Assembly (NCBI GenBank): GCA_963807085.1
Contig: CAWEBB010000016.1
Location: forward strand, 1-64,000
Reading direction: 5' to 3'
Source of the DNA: JACKII01 sp963807085
GTDB lineage: Bacteria > Pseudomonadota > Alphaproteobacteria > Bin95
DNA: 64,000 nt
The notes under the pieces are model-generated. The model did no database searches, was not told the DNA's origin, and saw only the letters and a list, made by a program, of their open reading frames with translations. The position numbers and the translations under genes are program-made. Below are positions 26,027 through 34,403 of this stretch, piece after piece. Position 1 is the stretch's first letter, and each line of letters starts with the position of its first letter.

Positions 26027-29000
26027 ATGCCCATTTCCCGCCTGCTCATCGCCAACCGGGGCGAAATCGCCATCCGCATCGCCCGCGCTGCCGCCGACCT
26101 GGGCATCGCTACGACCGCGGTTTACACACCCGACGACGAGGCCAGCCTGCATACCCGCATGGCCGATAGCGCCGTGGCGCTGCCGAAGGGCGGAGCCGCC
26201 GGCTATCTGGACATGCAGGCCGTGATCGCCGCGGCTAAGGAAAGCGGCTGCGATGCAGTCCACCCCGGCTACGGCTTTCTGGCGGAGCGGGCGGAGTTTG
26301 CCCGCTCCTGCGCCGAGGCGGGCCTGACCTTTGTCGGACCATCGAGCGACCATCTCGAACTCTTCGGCGACAAGGGCCGGGCGCGCGCGGCGGCACTGGC
26401 CGCGGACGTGCCGGTTGCCCGCGGCTACGACCGCGCCGTGACGCTGGAGGAGGCGCGCGCCTTTTTCTCCGAACTGGGCGCGGGACCGGGTGGCGGCGGC
26501 GCCATGATCATCAAGGCCGTGGCGGGCGGCGGCGGACGCGGCACCCGCGCCGTGCTCAGCGCCGACGACATCGACGCCGCCTTCGAGCGCTGCCGGTCGG
26601 AGGCCAAGGCGGCATTCGGCGACCAGTCCCTCTATGTCGAGCAATTCCTGCCCCGCGCCCGCCATGTGGAGGTGCAGGTGCTGGGCGACGCCACGGGCCG
26701 CGTCGCCCACCTGGGCGAGCGCGAATGCAGCGTGCAGCGGCGCTTTCAAAAGGTGGTAGAGATCGCGCCCGCGCCCGGCCTGGATGCCAGTCTGCGCCGC
26801 CAGATCATCGCCGCCGCCGTGCGGCTGGCCGGAAGCGTGGGTTACCGGAACCTGGGCACGTTCGAGTTCCTGGTGGATGCGACCGGCCGCGTCGACGCGC
26901 CGCCCTTCATCTTCATCGAGGCCAACGCCCGCCTCCAGGTGGAGCATACCGTGACGGAGCAGGTGACCGGCGTCGATATCGTCCAGGCGCAGTTGCGGCT
27001 TGCCGGCGGGGAAAGCCTGGCCGATTTGGGTCTCGATGACGAACGGGCGGCCGAACCGCGCGGCTACGCCATCCAGTGCCGTGTGAACATGGAGACGCCG
27101 CTGCCGGATGGCTCGGTCAGGCCGGGCGGCGGCACGCTCAGCGCCTATGACCCGCCGAGCGGCCCCGGCGTGCGCGTCGATGGTTTCGGCTATGCGGGCT
27201 ATACCACCAGCGGCCTGTACGACTCGCTGCTGGCCAAGGTGATCTGCCATTCGCCCTCCCCCCGCTTTGAGGACGCCATCGCCCGCACAAGGCGCGCGCT
27301 GAGCGAGTTCCGGTTGGAGGGCGTTTCGACCAACATTTCCTTCCTGCAGAACGTGCTGGCCTCCGATGATTTCGCCCAGGCGGCCATTCATACCCGCTGG
27401 GTGGACGAGCAGATCGCAGCGCTCGCCGCGCCGCCAGCAGAGCAGCGCCAGCGCTATGTGGCGAGTACGCCGCCAGCAAGCGAGGTGGCCGACGGCTTTG
27501 CCGGCGCGCGTGTGAGGAGCGACGATCCGCTCGCCCTATTCGCTCACGACCAGTCGATGAAGGCACAAAAAGCGTCGCAACAGAAGGCGCAGGGGCCCGC
27601 CCAACCCAGCGGCCCGGATGGCTCCGTCGGCATGGTCGCGCCGATCCAGGGCACCATCGTCGCCATCGCCGTGGCGGAGGGCGATACGGTGCTGGCCGGC
27701 CAGCCGGTGGCCGTGGTCGAGGCGATGAAGATGGAGCACGAAATCAAGGCCGACCGTTCCGGCGTGGTCCGCCAGGTGACCATGGCTGCCGGTGACGTGG
27801 TGCGGGAGGGCTACCCCATCGTCTTTATCGAAGAACGGGACGTGGAAGGCGCCTATGCGGGCGGCGACGACGCCCTGGACCTGGACCATATTCGCGGCGA
27901 CCTGCAGGAGGCGATCGACCGGCACGCGTTGACACTGGACGAAAACCGCCCCGGCCCGGTCGCGAAGCGGCACAACCTGGGCTACCGCACGCCGCGGGAG
28001 AACATCGCCGACCTGGTGGACGAAGGCTCGTTCGAGGAATACTGGCCGCTGGTGGTGACCAAGCAGCACCAGCGCTATGATCTGGACACGCTGCGCGAGA
28101 AATATCCGGGCGACGGCGTGGTGGCGGGCATGGGCGCGATCAACGGCGACCTGTTCCCGGACGAGCAATCCCGCGCCTGCGTCGTCCATTACGACTACAC
28201 CGTGCTGGCCGGGACCCAGGGCCGCCGCAACCACTACAAGCAGGACCGGCATGTTCCACCTGGCGGAGCGTTTCGGCTTGCCGCTGGTGATGTTCTCCGA
28301 GGGCGGCGGCGGCCGCCCGGGCGAGGACGATGACGGCCCGCGCGTCGCGTTCGACACCCCGACCTTCACCCAGTTCTCCAAGCTCTCCGGCCTGGTGCCG
28401 ATGGTCGGCGTCAACAACGGGCGCTGCTTCGCCGGCAACACGGCTTTGCTGGCATGCTGCGACGTGATCATCGCCACCGAGGCCTCCACCATCGGCATGG
28501 GCGGCCCGGCAATGATCGAGGGCGGCGGGCTCGGCATCTACACGCCGGAGGAAGTCGGCCCGATGTCGATCCAGGTGCCGAACGGCGTGGTCGATATCCT
28601 GGTGAAGGACGAGGCGGCGGCGGTGGCGACCGCCAAGAAATACCTCTCCTACTTCCAGGGGCCGATCGACGAATGGGAGGAAGGCCGCGACCAGCGCCAT
28701 CTGCGCCACGCCATCCCGGAGAACCGGGTGCGCCTCTACGACATGCGCGAGATCATCCACACGCTCGCCGACAAGGACAGCGTGCTGGAGATCCGCGAGA
28801 AGTTCGGCATCGGCATCATCACCGCCTTCATCCGGATCGAGGGCAAGCCAATGGGCGTCATCGCCAACAACCCGCACCATCTGGCGGGCGCGGTGGACAG
28901 CGACGGCGCGGACAAGGGCGCGCGCTTCCTGCAGCTCTGCGATGCCTTCGACATTCCGGTGCTCAGCCTGATCGACTGCCCCGGCATCATGGTCGGGCCG

Positions 29001-29450
29001 GAGCACGAGAACACCGCGCTGGTGCGCCACTGCACCCGCCTGTTCAACACCGGCGCGAACCTGACGACGCCGCTGTTCACCGTGGTGGTGCGCAAGAGCT
29101 ACGGCCTGGGGGCGCAGGCGATGTGCGGCGGCTCGGCCCTGGTGGGCTTCATGACGGTCGCCTGGCCGACGGCGGAGTTCGCCGGCATGAACATCGAGGG
29201 CGCGGTGAAGCTGGGCTTCCGCCCGGTGCTGGCCGCCATCGAAGACCCGGCGGAGCGCGTGGCCGAGTTCACCCGCCGGGTGGACGCGGCCTACGAGACG
29301 GCGCGGGCGGTAAACGCGGGCAGTGGCGGCGGCATCGACGACGTCATCGACCCGGCGGACACCAGGCGCTGGATCGCCAACTCGCTGCGGCGGCTGCCGC
29401 CGGTGGCTCCGCGGGAGGGGAAGAAGTACCCTTATATCGATACGTGGTGA
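26027..29450 (+). CDS. Single-chain biotin-dependent acyl-CoA carboxylase (BC-BCCP-CT fusion, one frameshift)
   Basis: One chain of about 1140 residues holds all carboxylase parts. The biotin carboxylase comes first (LLIANRGEIAIRIARAAADL, HPGYGFLAERAEFA, the Gly-rich ATP loop KAVAGGGGRGTR, EANARLQVEHTVTEQ). A biotinyl domain follows with K568 in VEAMKMEHE, then a carboxyltransferase with two crotonase halves (GGGRPGEDDDG, ANNPHHLAGAVDSDGADK, DCPGIMVGPEHENTA, RKSYGLGAQAMCGG). This order matches the single-chain long-chain acyl-CoA carboxylases described from mycobacteria. An extra base near 28250 splits the frame between NHYKQDR and MFHLAERFG. A short GC hairpin (29451-29465) follows the stop. 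Acyl substrate unknown. Confidence 0.9.
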
Positions 29451-29517
29451 GCGGGCAGCGCCCGCAGGCGTTCGTTCCCCAGAAGCGGCAAAGCCGCTAT
29501 CCGAGGCCTCCGTCCGC

Positions 29518-29632
29518 TCTTTTCGTTCTTAACGGCCTGCACTTCTAGTATTTTGGGGAACAGGTCGCCATCCGAGTGTTTTGCAATGAAATCGATCGCC
29601 CACTCAACCGAAGCTTTATCTAGCAAATTCAC
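29518..29632 (-). pseudogene. N-terminal remnant of a reverse transcriptase-like protein
   Basis: From an ATG at 29632 the frame reads MNLLDKASVEWAIDFIAKHS and continues DGDLFPKILEVQAV before homology is lost near 29518. The block WAxxxIxxxxDxDLFPxxxExxAV is typical of the start of RNA-directed DNA polymerases of the kind found in DRT-type anti-phage loci. Nothing of the catalytic domain remains. The rest of 29451-29939 holds no gene that I can support. Recognition is from memory of the family pattern only. Confidence 0.4.
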
Positions 29633-29939
29633 ATGCCCTCTTGTTCAATTGCCGTTGTTTTAGTGCTGTCACCCAAACTGCGGTAAGGGCTACAGCTTAC
29701 TCTGCTCTGACCTCACGGGAAGTTCAATGGTATGATGGCCAGCTTCTGATCATGCGGCGCGGGTATTGAACGTCACTCGCCTTACAGCAGCTTAGGGGCG
29801 GTTGCGTCGCTTTAGAACGCTCTGACGAAGGTCCGAAAAGCCCGCCTAGCAGGCCCAATATCGCGGCACAACCATGGCAGCACTTGCCTTTTCGCCTTAA
29901 GATGCCGTCAAACTCCTTATCTGTGAGAGACAAACACCC

Positions 29940-30254
29940 ATGCCCGACACCGCCGCTCCAGCCGTTCAGTCCATCGGCGACCTGCCGCCTCAGACCGCGG
30001 CCTCGCCCGCGAACGAGGCGCAGGCGCGGGCGCGGTTCTCCAACACCGGCAACGCCTTCAACGTCATCCTGCCGCCGGTGCCGGATATGGCCTTTACCGA
30101 CGAGCCCGCCCGCGCCTTCGCCAAGCAGACGCCGACCGGCCTGATCGCCTGCGATGTCTCGGACCAGATGCAGCGCCCCTTCCCGGCCACCTCGCCGTTC
30201 GTGCTGGCCTGTTACGGCAAGGTGAAGGCGGGTGAGACGCTCGCCACGTTCTGA
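29940..30254 (+). pseudogene. Truncated copy of the bicupin gene
   Basis: This 104-residue frame repeats, with few changes, the first third of the bicupin at 31580 (SIGDLPPQTAASPANEAQAR, NVILPPVPDMAFTDEPA, CDVSDQMQ) and stops abruptly at KVKAGETLATF. The similarity starts just before the ATG, at the GAGAGACA box shared by both leaders, so it is a partial gene duplication of about 320 bp. It lacks the metal-binding cupin motifs and should be non-functional. Confidence 0.75.
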
Positions 30255-30447
30255 AAGCCTTGAAAGCCGCGGCGTTTTTATGGAAAGGGGGAGGGGCAGG
30301 TTCCCGGCCGGAAGATCGGTAGCCGGCGGCAATTCCGGATCGATGGAACATTTCCCCGCCTGACACGTTGGCTAGGTATTGAGAGGGACGCAGCGTCAAT
30401 AAGTTGGCCCTGCGTTCATACGTTAGACTTAAGTCGGAGGTTATCTC

Positions 30448-31155
30448 ATGAAACCCATCCAAACTCGCCACGTGGCGATCGGAGCTGTCTCGGCTCTCGC
30501 CCTGCTGATTGCCGGTCCCACAATCGCCGCGTCCGAAAGCGCGCAGGGCAGCCAGTCGAATCAAACCATCGACATAGCCCGATGGGACAATTCTGCGATA
30601 TATGACGGCTTGAGCGCCCGCAACCTCCTTGACGAGGATGCCATGGGGCCTGGGGGTGAAGAAATCGGTGAAGTCGAGGACTTTATCATCGGCAAAGACG
30701 GAATGGTAAAGGCGGTCGTCATCGAAGGGGGAGGCTTCCTGGACATTGGCGATACCCACGTTCGCGTCCAATGGGACAAGGTCAGCGACGTTACTTCCGA
30801 AGGGTTGACCGTGCCGCTTACCGATGACGCTATGGATAGCGGGGATCTGGCCAATATCGACGATTTGCCGCCGGATGCGGGCAATTTCAGAGTGCGCGAG
30901 CTGATTGGCGACACCGTTCAGACGAGCGATTTTGGCATGTACGGCTATATCCGCGACGTGATTATGACCAAAGAGGGCAAAGTACAGGCGGTGCTCGTCC
31001 AGGCCGACTACAATACCTATGGCGTAGGGGGCTGGCGCGCGATGCCATATTCCGCCGGGTACTATGACCCATCCGCCCCGTACTATACCACGCCATATAC
31101 GGTACAAGACCTCGACAGCCTCGAGGCAATCGATCGCGACCGCCTGAACCAATAA
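30448..31155 (+). CDS. Exported PRC-barrel domain protein
   Basis: The 235-residue protein starts with a signal peptide (AIGAVSALALLIAGPTIAAS) and has two PRC-barrel-like units: GPGGEEIGEVEDFIIGKDGM with VKAVVIEGGGFLDIG, and later FGMYGYIRDVIMTKEGKVQA with VLVQADYNTYG. PRC-barrel proteins bind partners or surfaces; exported forms are common and poorly understood. CGGAGG lies eight bases before the ATG. The gene sits between the truncated and the full bicupin copies and has its own terminator downstream, so it is probably a single-gene unit. The C-terminal tail is Tyr/Pro-rich. Confidence 0.85.
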   Translation: MKPIQTRHVAIGAVSALALLIAGPTIAASESAQGSQSNQTIDIARWDNSAIYDGLSARNLLDEDAMGPGGEEIGEVEDFIIGKDGMVKAVVIEGGGFLDIGDTHVRVQWDKVSDVTSEGLTVPLTDDAMDSGDLANIDDLPPDAGNFRVRELIGDTVQTSDFGMYGYIRDVIMTKEGKVQAVLVQADYNTYGVGGWRAMPYSAGYYDPSAPYYTTPYTVQDLDSLEAIDRDRLNQ

Positions 31156-31579
31156 GCGGGAAAGCAGATTCAAGGTGCCACCTGATTGGACTTAATCGTC
31201 CGGCGAGGATGGTGCTTTGGGCGCACTAAACTTCGGCAGCGCCCGATCCAGTGGATCGGGCGCTGCGCTATTTTCCGGCCTTGTCACTCTCGAACGGTCG
31301 ATGATACAGCCGTTTTCCCAACCGCCTCGCGGTGCCGGCTGAACGGTGCAATCGGCACCATGACCATCACTTCGCCAAATTTGCGCAAGTAGGGTTCGGT
31401 TACCGCACCGTTCTCGCAATGGTAGTAGCCCTGATTTGCCGCCGTCGTCGGCTGGTTTGCCCAGGCCGGAGCGTCGATTTTGAGGCCCTTTGTTCGGCCC
31501 TGCACCTACATCTTCATAGCCTCTTTGCCGTTTTCGCCTTACCATCCGGCCAAAGTACATTCGACCGAGAGACACCCCC
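31156..31579. other. Intergenic region with a weak reverse-strand ORF
   Basis: Apart from the terminator listed separately, this stretch holds a 73-codon reverse frame at 31284-31505 (with APAWANQPTTAANQGYYHCE). It reads like protein but has no known match and no clear start signal; a remnant of an unknown gene is possible. The leader of the bicupin operon occupies the right end. Confidence 0.3.
31236..31266. terminator. Strong perfect hairpin downstream of the PRC-barrel gene
   Basis: GCAGCGCCCGATCC and GGATCGGGCGCTGC form a perfect 14-bp stem around the loop AGT, about 80 bases after the stop. The T run after it is short (GCTATTTTCC). It probably ends PRC-barrel transcription. Confidence 0.65.
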
Positions 31580-32560
31580 ATGCCCGACACCGCCGCCTCC
31601 GTTCAGTCCGACGCCTTTCAATCCATTGGCGACCTGCCACCGCAGACGCCCGCCTCCCCCGCGAACGAGGCGCAGGCGCGGGCCCGGTTCTTCAATACAG
31701 GCAACGCCTTTAATGTCATCCTGCCGCCGGTGCCTGACATGGCGTTTACGGACGAGCCCGCCAAGGCCTTTGCAAGCCAAACGCCGACCGGCCTGGTCGC
31801 CTGCGATGTCTCGGACCAAATGCAGTGCCCCTTCCCGGCCACCTCGCCCTTCGTGCTGGCCTATTATGGCAAGGTGAAGGCGGGTGAGACGCTCACCACC
31901 GACTTCACCACCACCGGCGTCGTCGGCTATGTGATCCAGGGTTCGGGCGCGCTCACCTGCGGCGAGGAACAGGTGGATTGGGGGCCGGGAGACCTGTTCG
32001 TGCTACCGGGCGGCGTCACACACACCTACACCGCCGCGGCTGAGGATGCCGTGCTCTGGCTCGTCACCAACGAGCCGCAACTGGCGTTCGAGAACCTGCG
32101 CGCGCCCGCGCCGGGCGAGGCGCCAACCGGCGTCGTGCACTACCCGGCAACGGAGATCGACCGCCAGATCGGCATCATCGACTCGGTCGGCCGGAACGAG
32201 GGGGAGGCGGGCTCGGCGCTGATCTTTTCCTCCGACACGAACGAGGCGAGCCGCAACGCGCTGCCGACCCTCACCGTCGCCATGAACTACCTGCCGCCGG
32301 GCGTGACCCAGCGGCCGCACCGGCACAACTCGGTCGCGGTCAGCCTGGTGATCAAGGGGGAAAATTGCTTTTCCACCATCGACGGCAAGCGCAAGGACTG
32401 GGCGCCCTGGTGCACCACGATCACGCCGCCGGTCAGCGTGCACAGCCATTCGAACCACGGCGACGAGCGCGCCATGTTCCTGATCATCCAGGACGGCGGC
32501 CTGTACTATCAGGGCCGCACCATGGGCTTTGAATTCGTCGAAACCGAAACGGGGATGTGA
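31580..32560 (+). CDS. Bicupin (two cupin domains)
   Basis: The 326-residue protein folds as two cupin barrels. The first has GYVIQGSGALTCGEEQVDWG and the His motif VLPGGVTHTYTA; the second has the metal motif RPHRHNSVAVSLVIKGENC and HSHSNHGDERAMF with FLIIQDGGLYYQGR. It resembles gentisate-dioxygenase-like bicupins but is not close enough to name. The TauD-type dioxygenase gene starts three bases after its stop, so both act in one pathway. The leader carries GAGAGACACCCCC before the ATG. A truncated copy of the first third lies 1.6 kb upstream. Confidence 0.82.
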   Translation: MPDTAASVQSDAFQSIGDLPPQTPASPANEAQARARFFNTGNAFNVILPPVPDMAFTDEPAKAFASQTPTGLVACDVSDQMQCPFPATSPFVLAYYGKVKAGETLTTDFTTTGVVGYVIQGSGALTCGEEQVDWGPGDLFVLPGGVTHTYTAAAEDAVLWLVTNEPQLAFENLRAPAPGEAPTGVVHYPATEIDRQIGIIDSVGRNEGEAGSALIFSSDTNEASRNALPTLTVAMNYLPPGVTQRPHRHNSVAVSLVIKGENCFSTIDGKRKDWAPWCTTITPPVSVHSHSNHGDERAMFLIIQDGGLYYQGRTMGFEFVETETGM

Positions 32561-32563
32561 CCG

Positions 32564-33433
32564 ATGACCTTGTCTTTCCGCCCGCTGACCCCCCTGATCG
32601 GTGCCGAGGTGCAGGGGCTCGACATGCGCCAGCCATTGGACCCGCACACCGCGCACCAGTTGCAACAGGCCTGGGTCACGCACAAGGTGCTGGTGCTGCA
32701 CAACCAGCCGGTTTCCGACGATCAGCACGCCGCATTCTCAAGGCAGTTCGGCACATTGGAAGAACATCACCAGAAAATCATCAAGGACAGGGCCAACCCC
32801 GCGATCTTCAAGGTCTCGAATATCGACGATGACGGCAATATCCGCCCGCCCGCGACCGACCCGACCATGAAGCAGTTGCTCTCCACCAAGATGTGGCACA
32901 CGGATTCGAGCTTCCGCGAGAACCCGGCCATGGGCTCCATCCTGCACGGGGTCGAGGTGGTGGACGAAGGCGGCGAGACCTGCTTCACCAACATGGAAGC
33001 GGTCTATGAGGCGCTACCCGCCGACCTGAAGGAACAGGTGGAGGGCCGCCGCTGTCTGCACGATTTCGCCTACCTCTCCGTCATTTCCGGCGGTCCCAAG
33101 CCCACGGCAGAGGAAATGGCGAAGATGCCGCCGATTTGGCAGCCGATGGTACGGGTGCACCCGGTGACCGGGCGCAAATCGCTCTATATCAGCCCGATCT
33201 ACAATGAGAAGATCGAGGGGCTAAGCAACAAGGAGGCAAAGCGGCTGCTCGATACTCTCTACGAGATCGCGAGCGAGCCGCGCTTCGTCTACGAGCACAA
33301 ATGGGCGAAGGACGATGTGGTCATGTGGGACAACCGCGCTACCATGCACCGCATCCTGCCCTACAATCCGACCAGGCGCCGGATCATGCACCGCACCACC
33401 ATCGTCGGCGACGGGCCGGTGATAGCTGCCTGA
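32564..33433 (+). CDS. TauD/TfdA-family 2-oxoglutarate dioxygenase
   Basis: The 289-residue protein is an Fe(II)/2-oxoglutarate-dependent dioxygenase of the TauD/TfdA family. The HXD motif is in KMWHTDSSFRENPAMGS, the distal His in NRATMHRILPYNPTRRRIMH with the 2-oxoglutarate Arg in the same stretch. The length is normal. It follows the bicupin by three bases and probably hydroxylates a substrate that the bicupin then opens or rearranges. Taurine, 2,4-D-like acids and alkyl sulfates are typical substrates of relatives, but none can be chosen here. IS256 wreckage begins immediately after the stop. Confidence 0.9.
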   Translation: MTLSFRPLTPLIGAEVQGLDMRQPLDPHTAHQLQQAWVTHKVLVLHNQPVSDDQHAAFSRQFGTLEEHHQKIIKDRANPAIFKVSNIDDDGNIRPPATDPTMKQLLSTKMWHTDSSFRENPAMGSILHGVEVVDEGGETCFTNMEAVYEALPADLKEQVEGRRCLHDFAYLSVISGGPKPTAEEMAKMPPIWQPMVRVHPVTGRKSLYISPIYNEKIEGLSNKEAKRLLDTLYEIASEPRFVYEHKWAKDDVVMWDNRATMHRILPYNPTRRRIMHRTTIVGDGPVIAA

Positions 33434-34044
33434 GTGCTTTCCAGAAGCCGAGCGCGCCGTCGCCGGCCGCCGGTTCCGGCGCAACCGCCAAACCCCGCAG
33501 ACAGACGCCGTCGGCCCAGAGATAGCGACGGGATAGAGATAGCGACGGGCCGACAGGTCCCGCTGCTGCCAGCGCTCGTGGTCCGCCTGCCATTCCCGCT
33601 TCAAGCGGCCGAGGACCTGCGGAGAGATCTTTGCCTTGCCGAAGCCTGCAGCGCTTGCCCGAAATCGCCGCTGGAGAGCCCGCGCAGATACAGCGTCGGC
33701 AGCACCGCATCGAGCGAGCGGGCGCGGCGGGCGAACTTCGGCAGGATCGCCGAGGTGAACCGGATGCGGTCGTCGCCCTTGCCGCCGCGATCACGCACCT
33801 TTGGACGCCGGACAGCTACAGGACCGATCCCTGTCAGGATTTCTCGCTCCGGCCCATGTCCGTGACGCACCACGCGCCGGCGGCCGTCTTCTGTTCGCAG
33901 GTCCTCATGCTCGGCAAGCAGAGCGGCAATCTCGGCTTCAGCCGCCCGGGCCAGAAGCTGCCGCGCCCCTGAACGCAGAACGGCGGCCAGCGGATCGTCG
34001 GTTTCCCCTGGCTGGCGAAGCGTGACAACAGTGAAGCGTGACAA
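33434..34044 (-). pseudogene. IS256-family transposase remnant
   Basis: The N-terminal third of a mutator-type transposase is readable from the ATG at 34044 (GARQLLARAAEAEIAALLAE, LRTEDGRRRVVRHGHGPERE, LPTLYLRGLSSGDFGQAL). It then slips through frames past ARRYLY and YLWADGV. A 17-bp tandem duplication near 33523-33556 causes one slip, and the sequence jumps to GDGALGFWKAL, showing an internal deletion. The remnant ends just at the TauD-type gene stop. It is certainly inactive. Confidence 0.85.
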
Positions 34045-34403
34045 CTGTATCGTCCCTCATGGCGTATCGCTCCTTCTCGGGAGATGTGGAAGGCTTCAGA
34101 TACCTCCACGATACGCCACCCCATTCTCAACACGTCACCCACTTTCGGCCATAGCTCTCGACCTCCCCTGAGCCTGCCGAGGGGTTGCTTTCAGCGTGGC
34201 TGCTTTTACCCCTCGACAAACTCAGGGCAAAGTCGCGGTAAGGGAAAGATTGCGCATACATTAATGATTTATCGGAAATTTTCTGCTAAAATCTCTTCAC
34301 TTTTTTAGCGAATACAATTATATGGAATAAAGCGTGTATCAAAACCATACGGGTACAACGCTCATCAGCGACTAACGAAAATGAAATTAAAGGGGCGAAG
34401 CTT
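34045..34403. other. Intergenic region upstream of the giant GH-like gene
   Basis: This stretch holds the end of the IS256 remnant, a dispersed inverted repeat (see next entry) and an unusually AT-rich run at about 34250-34390, which is the likely promoter and leader of the gene at 34404. No gene is seen. Confidence 0.5.
34165..34227. repeat. Inverted pair of a CCCTGAGC..GAGGGG-type repeat
   Basis: CCCCTGAGCCTGCCGAGGGG at 34165-34184 and the roughly inverse CCCCTCGACAAACTCAGGG at 34209-34227 match the short palindromic repeat seen between genes of many proteobacteria. Together they could form a hairpin. Confidence 0.55.

Noticed and set aside
25829..27391. Possible upstream extension of ilvA by over 500 codons on the reverse strand
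   Set aside because: The extension runs antisense to the biotin carboxylase domain and has no domains. The ilvA fold starts at 25828.
34045..34403. Small forward ORF at 34084-34308
   Set aside because: It covers the dispersed repeat and an AT-rich leader, has no start signal and no protein-like composition.
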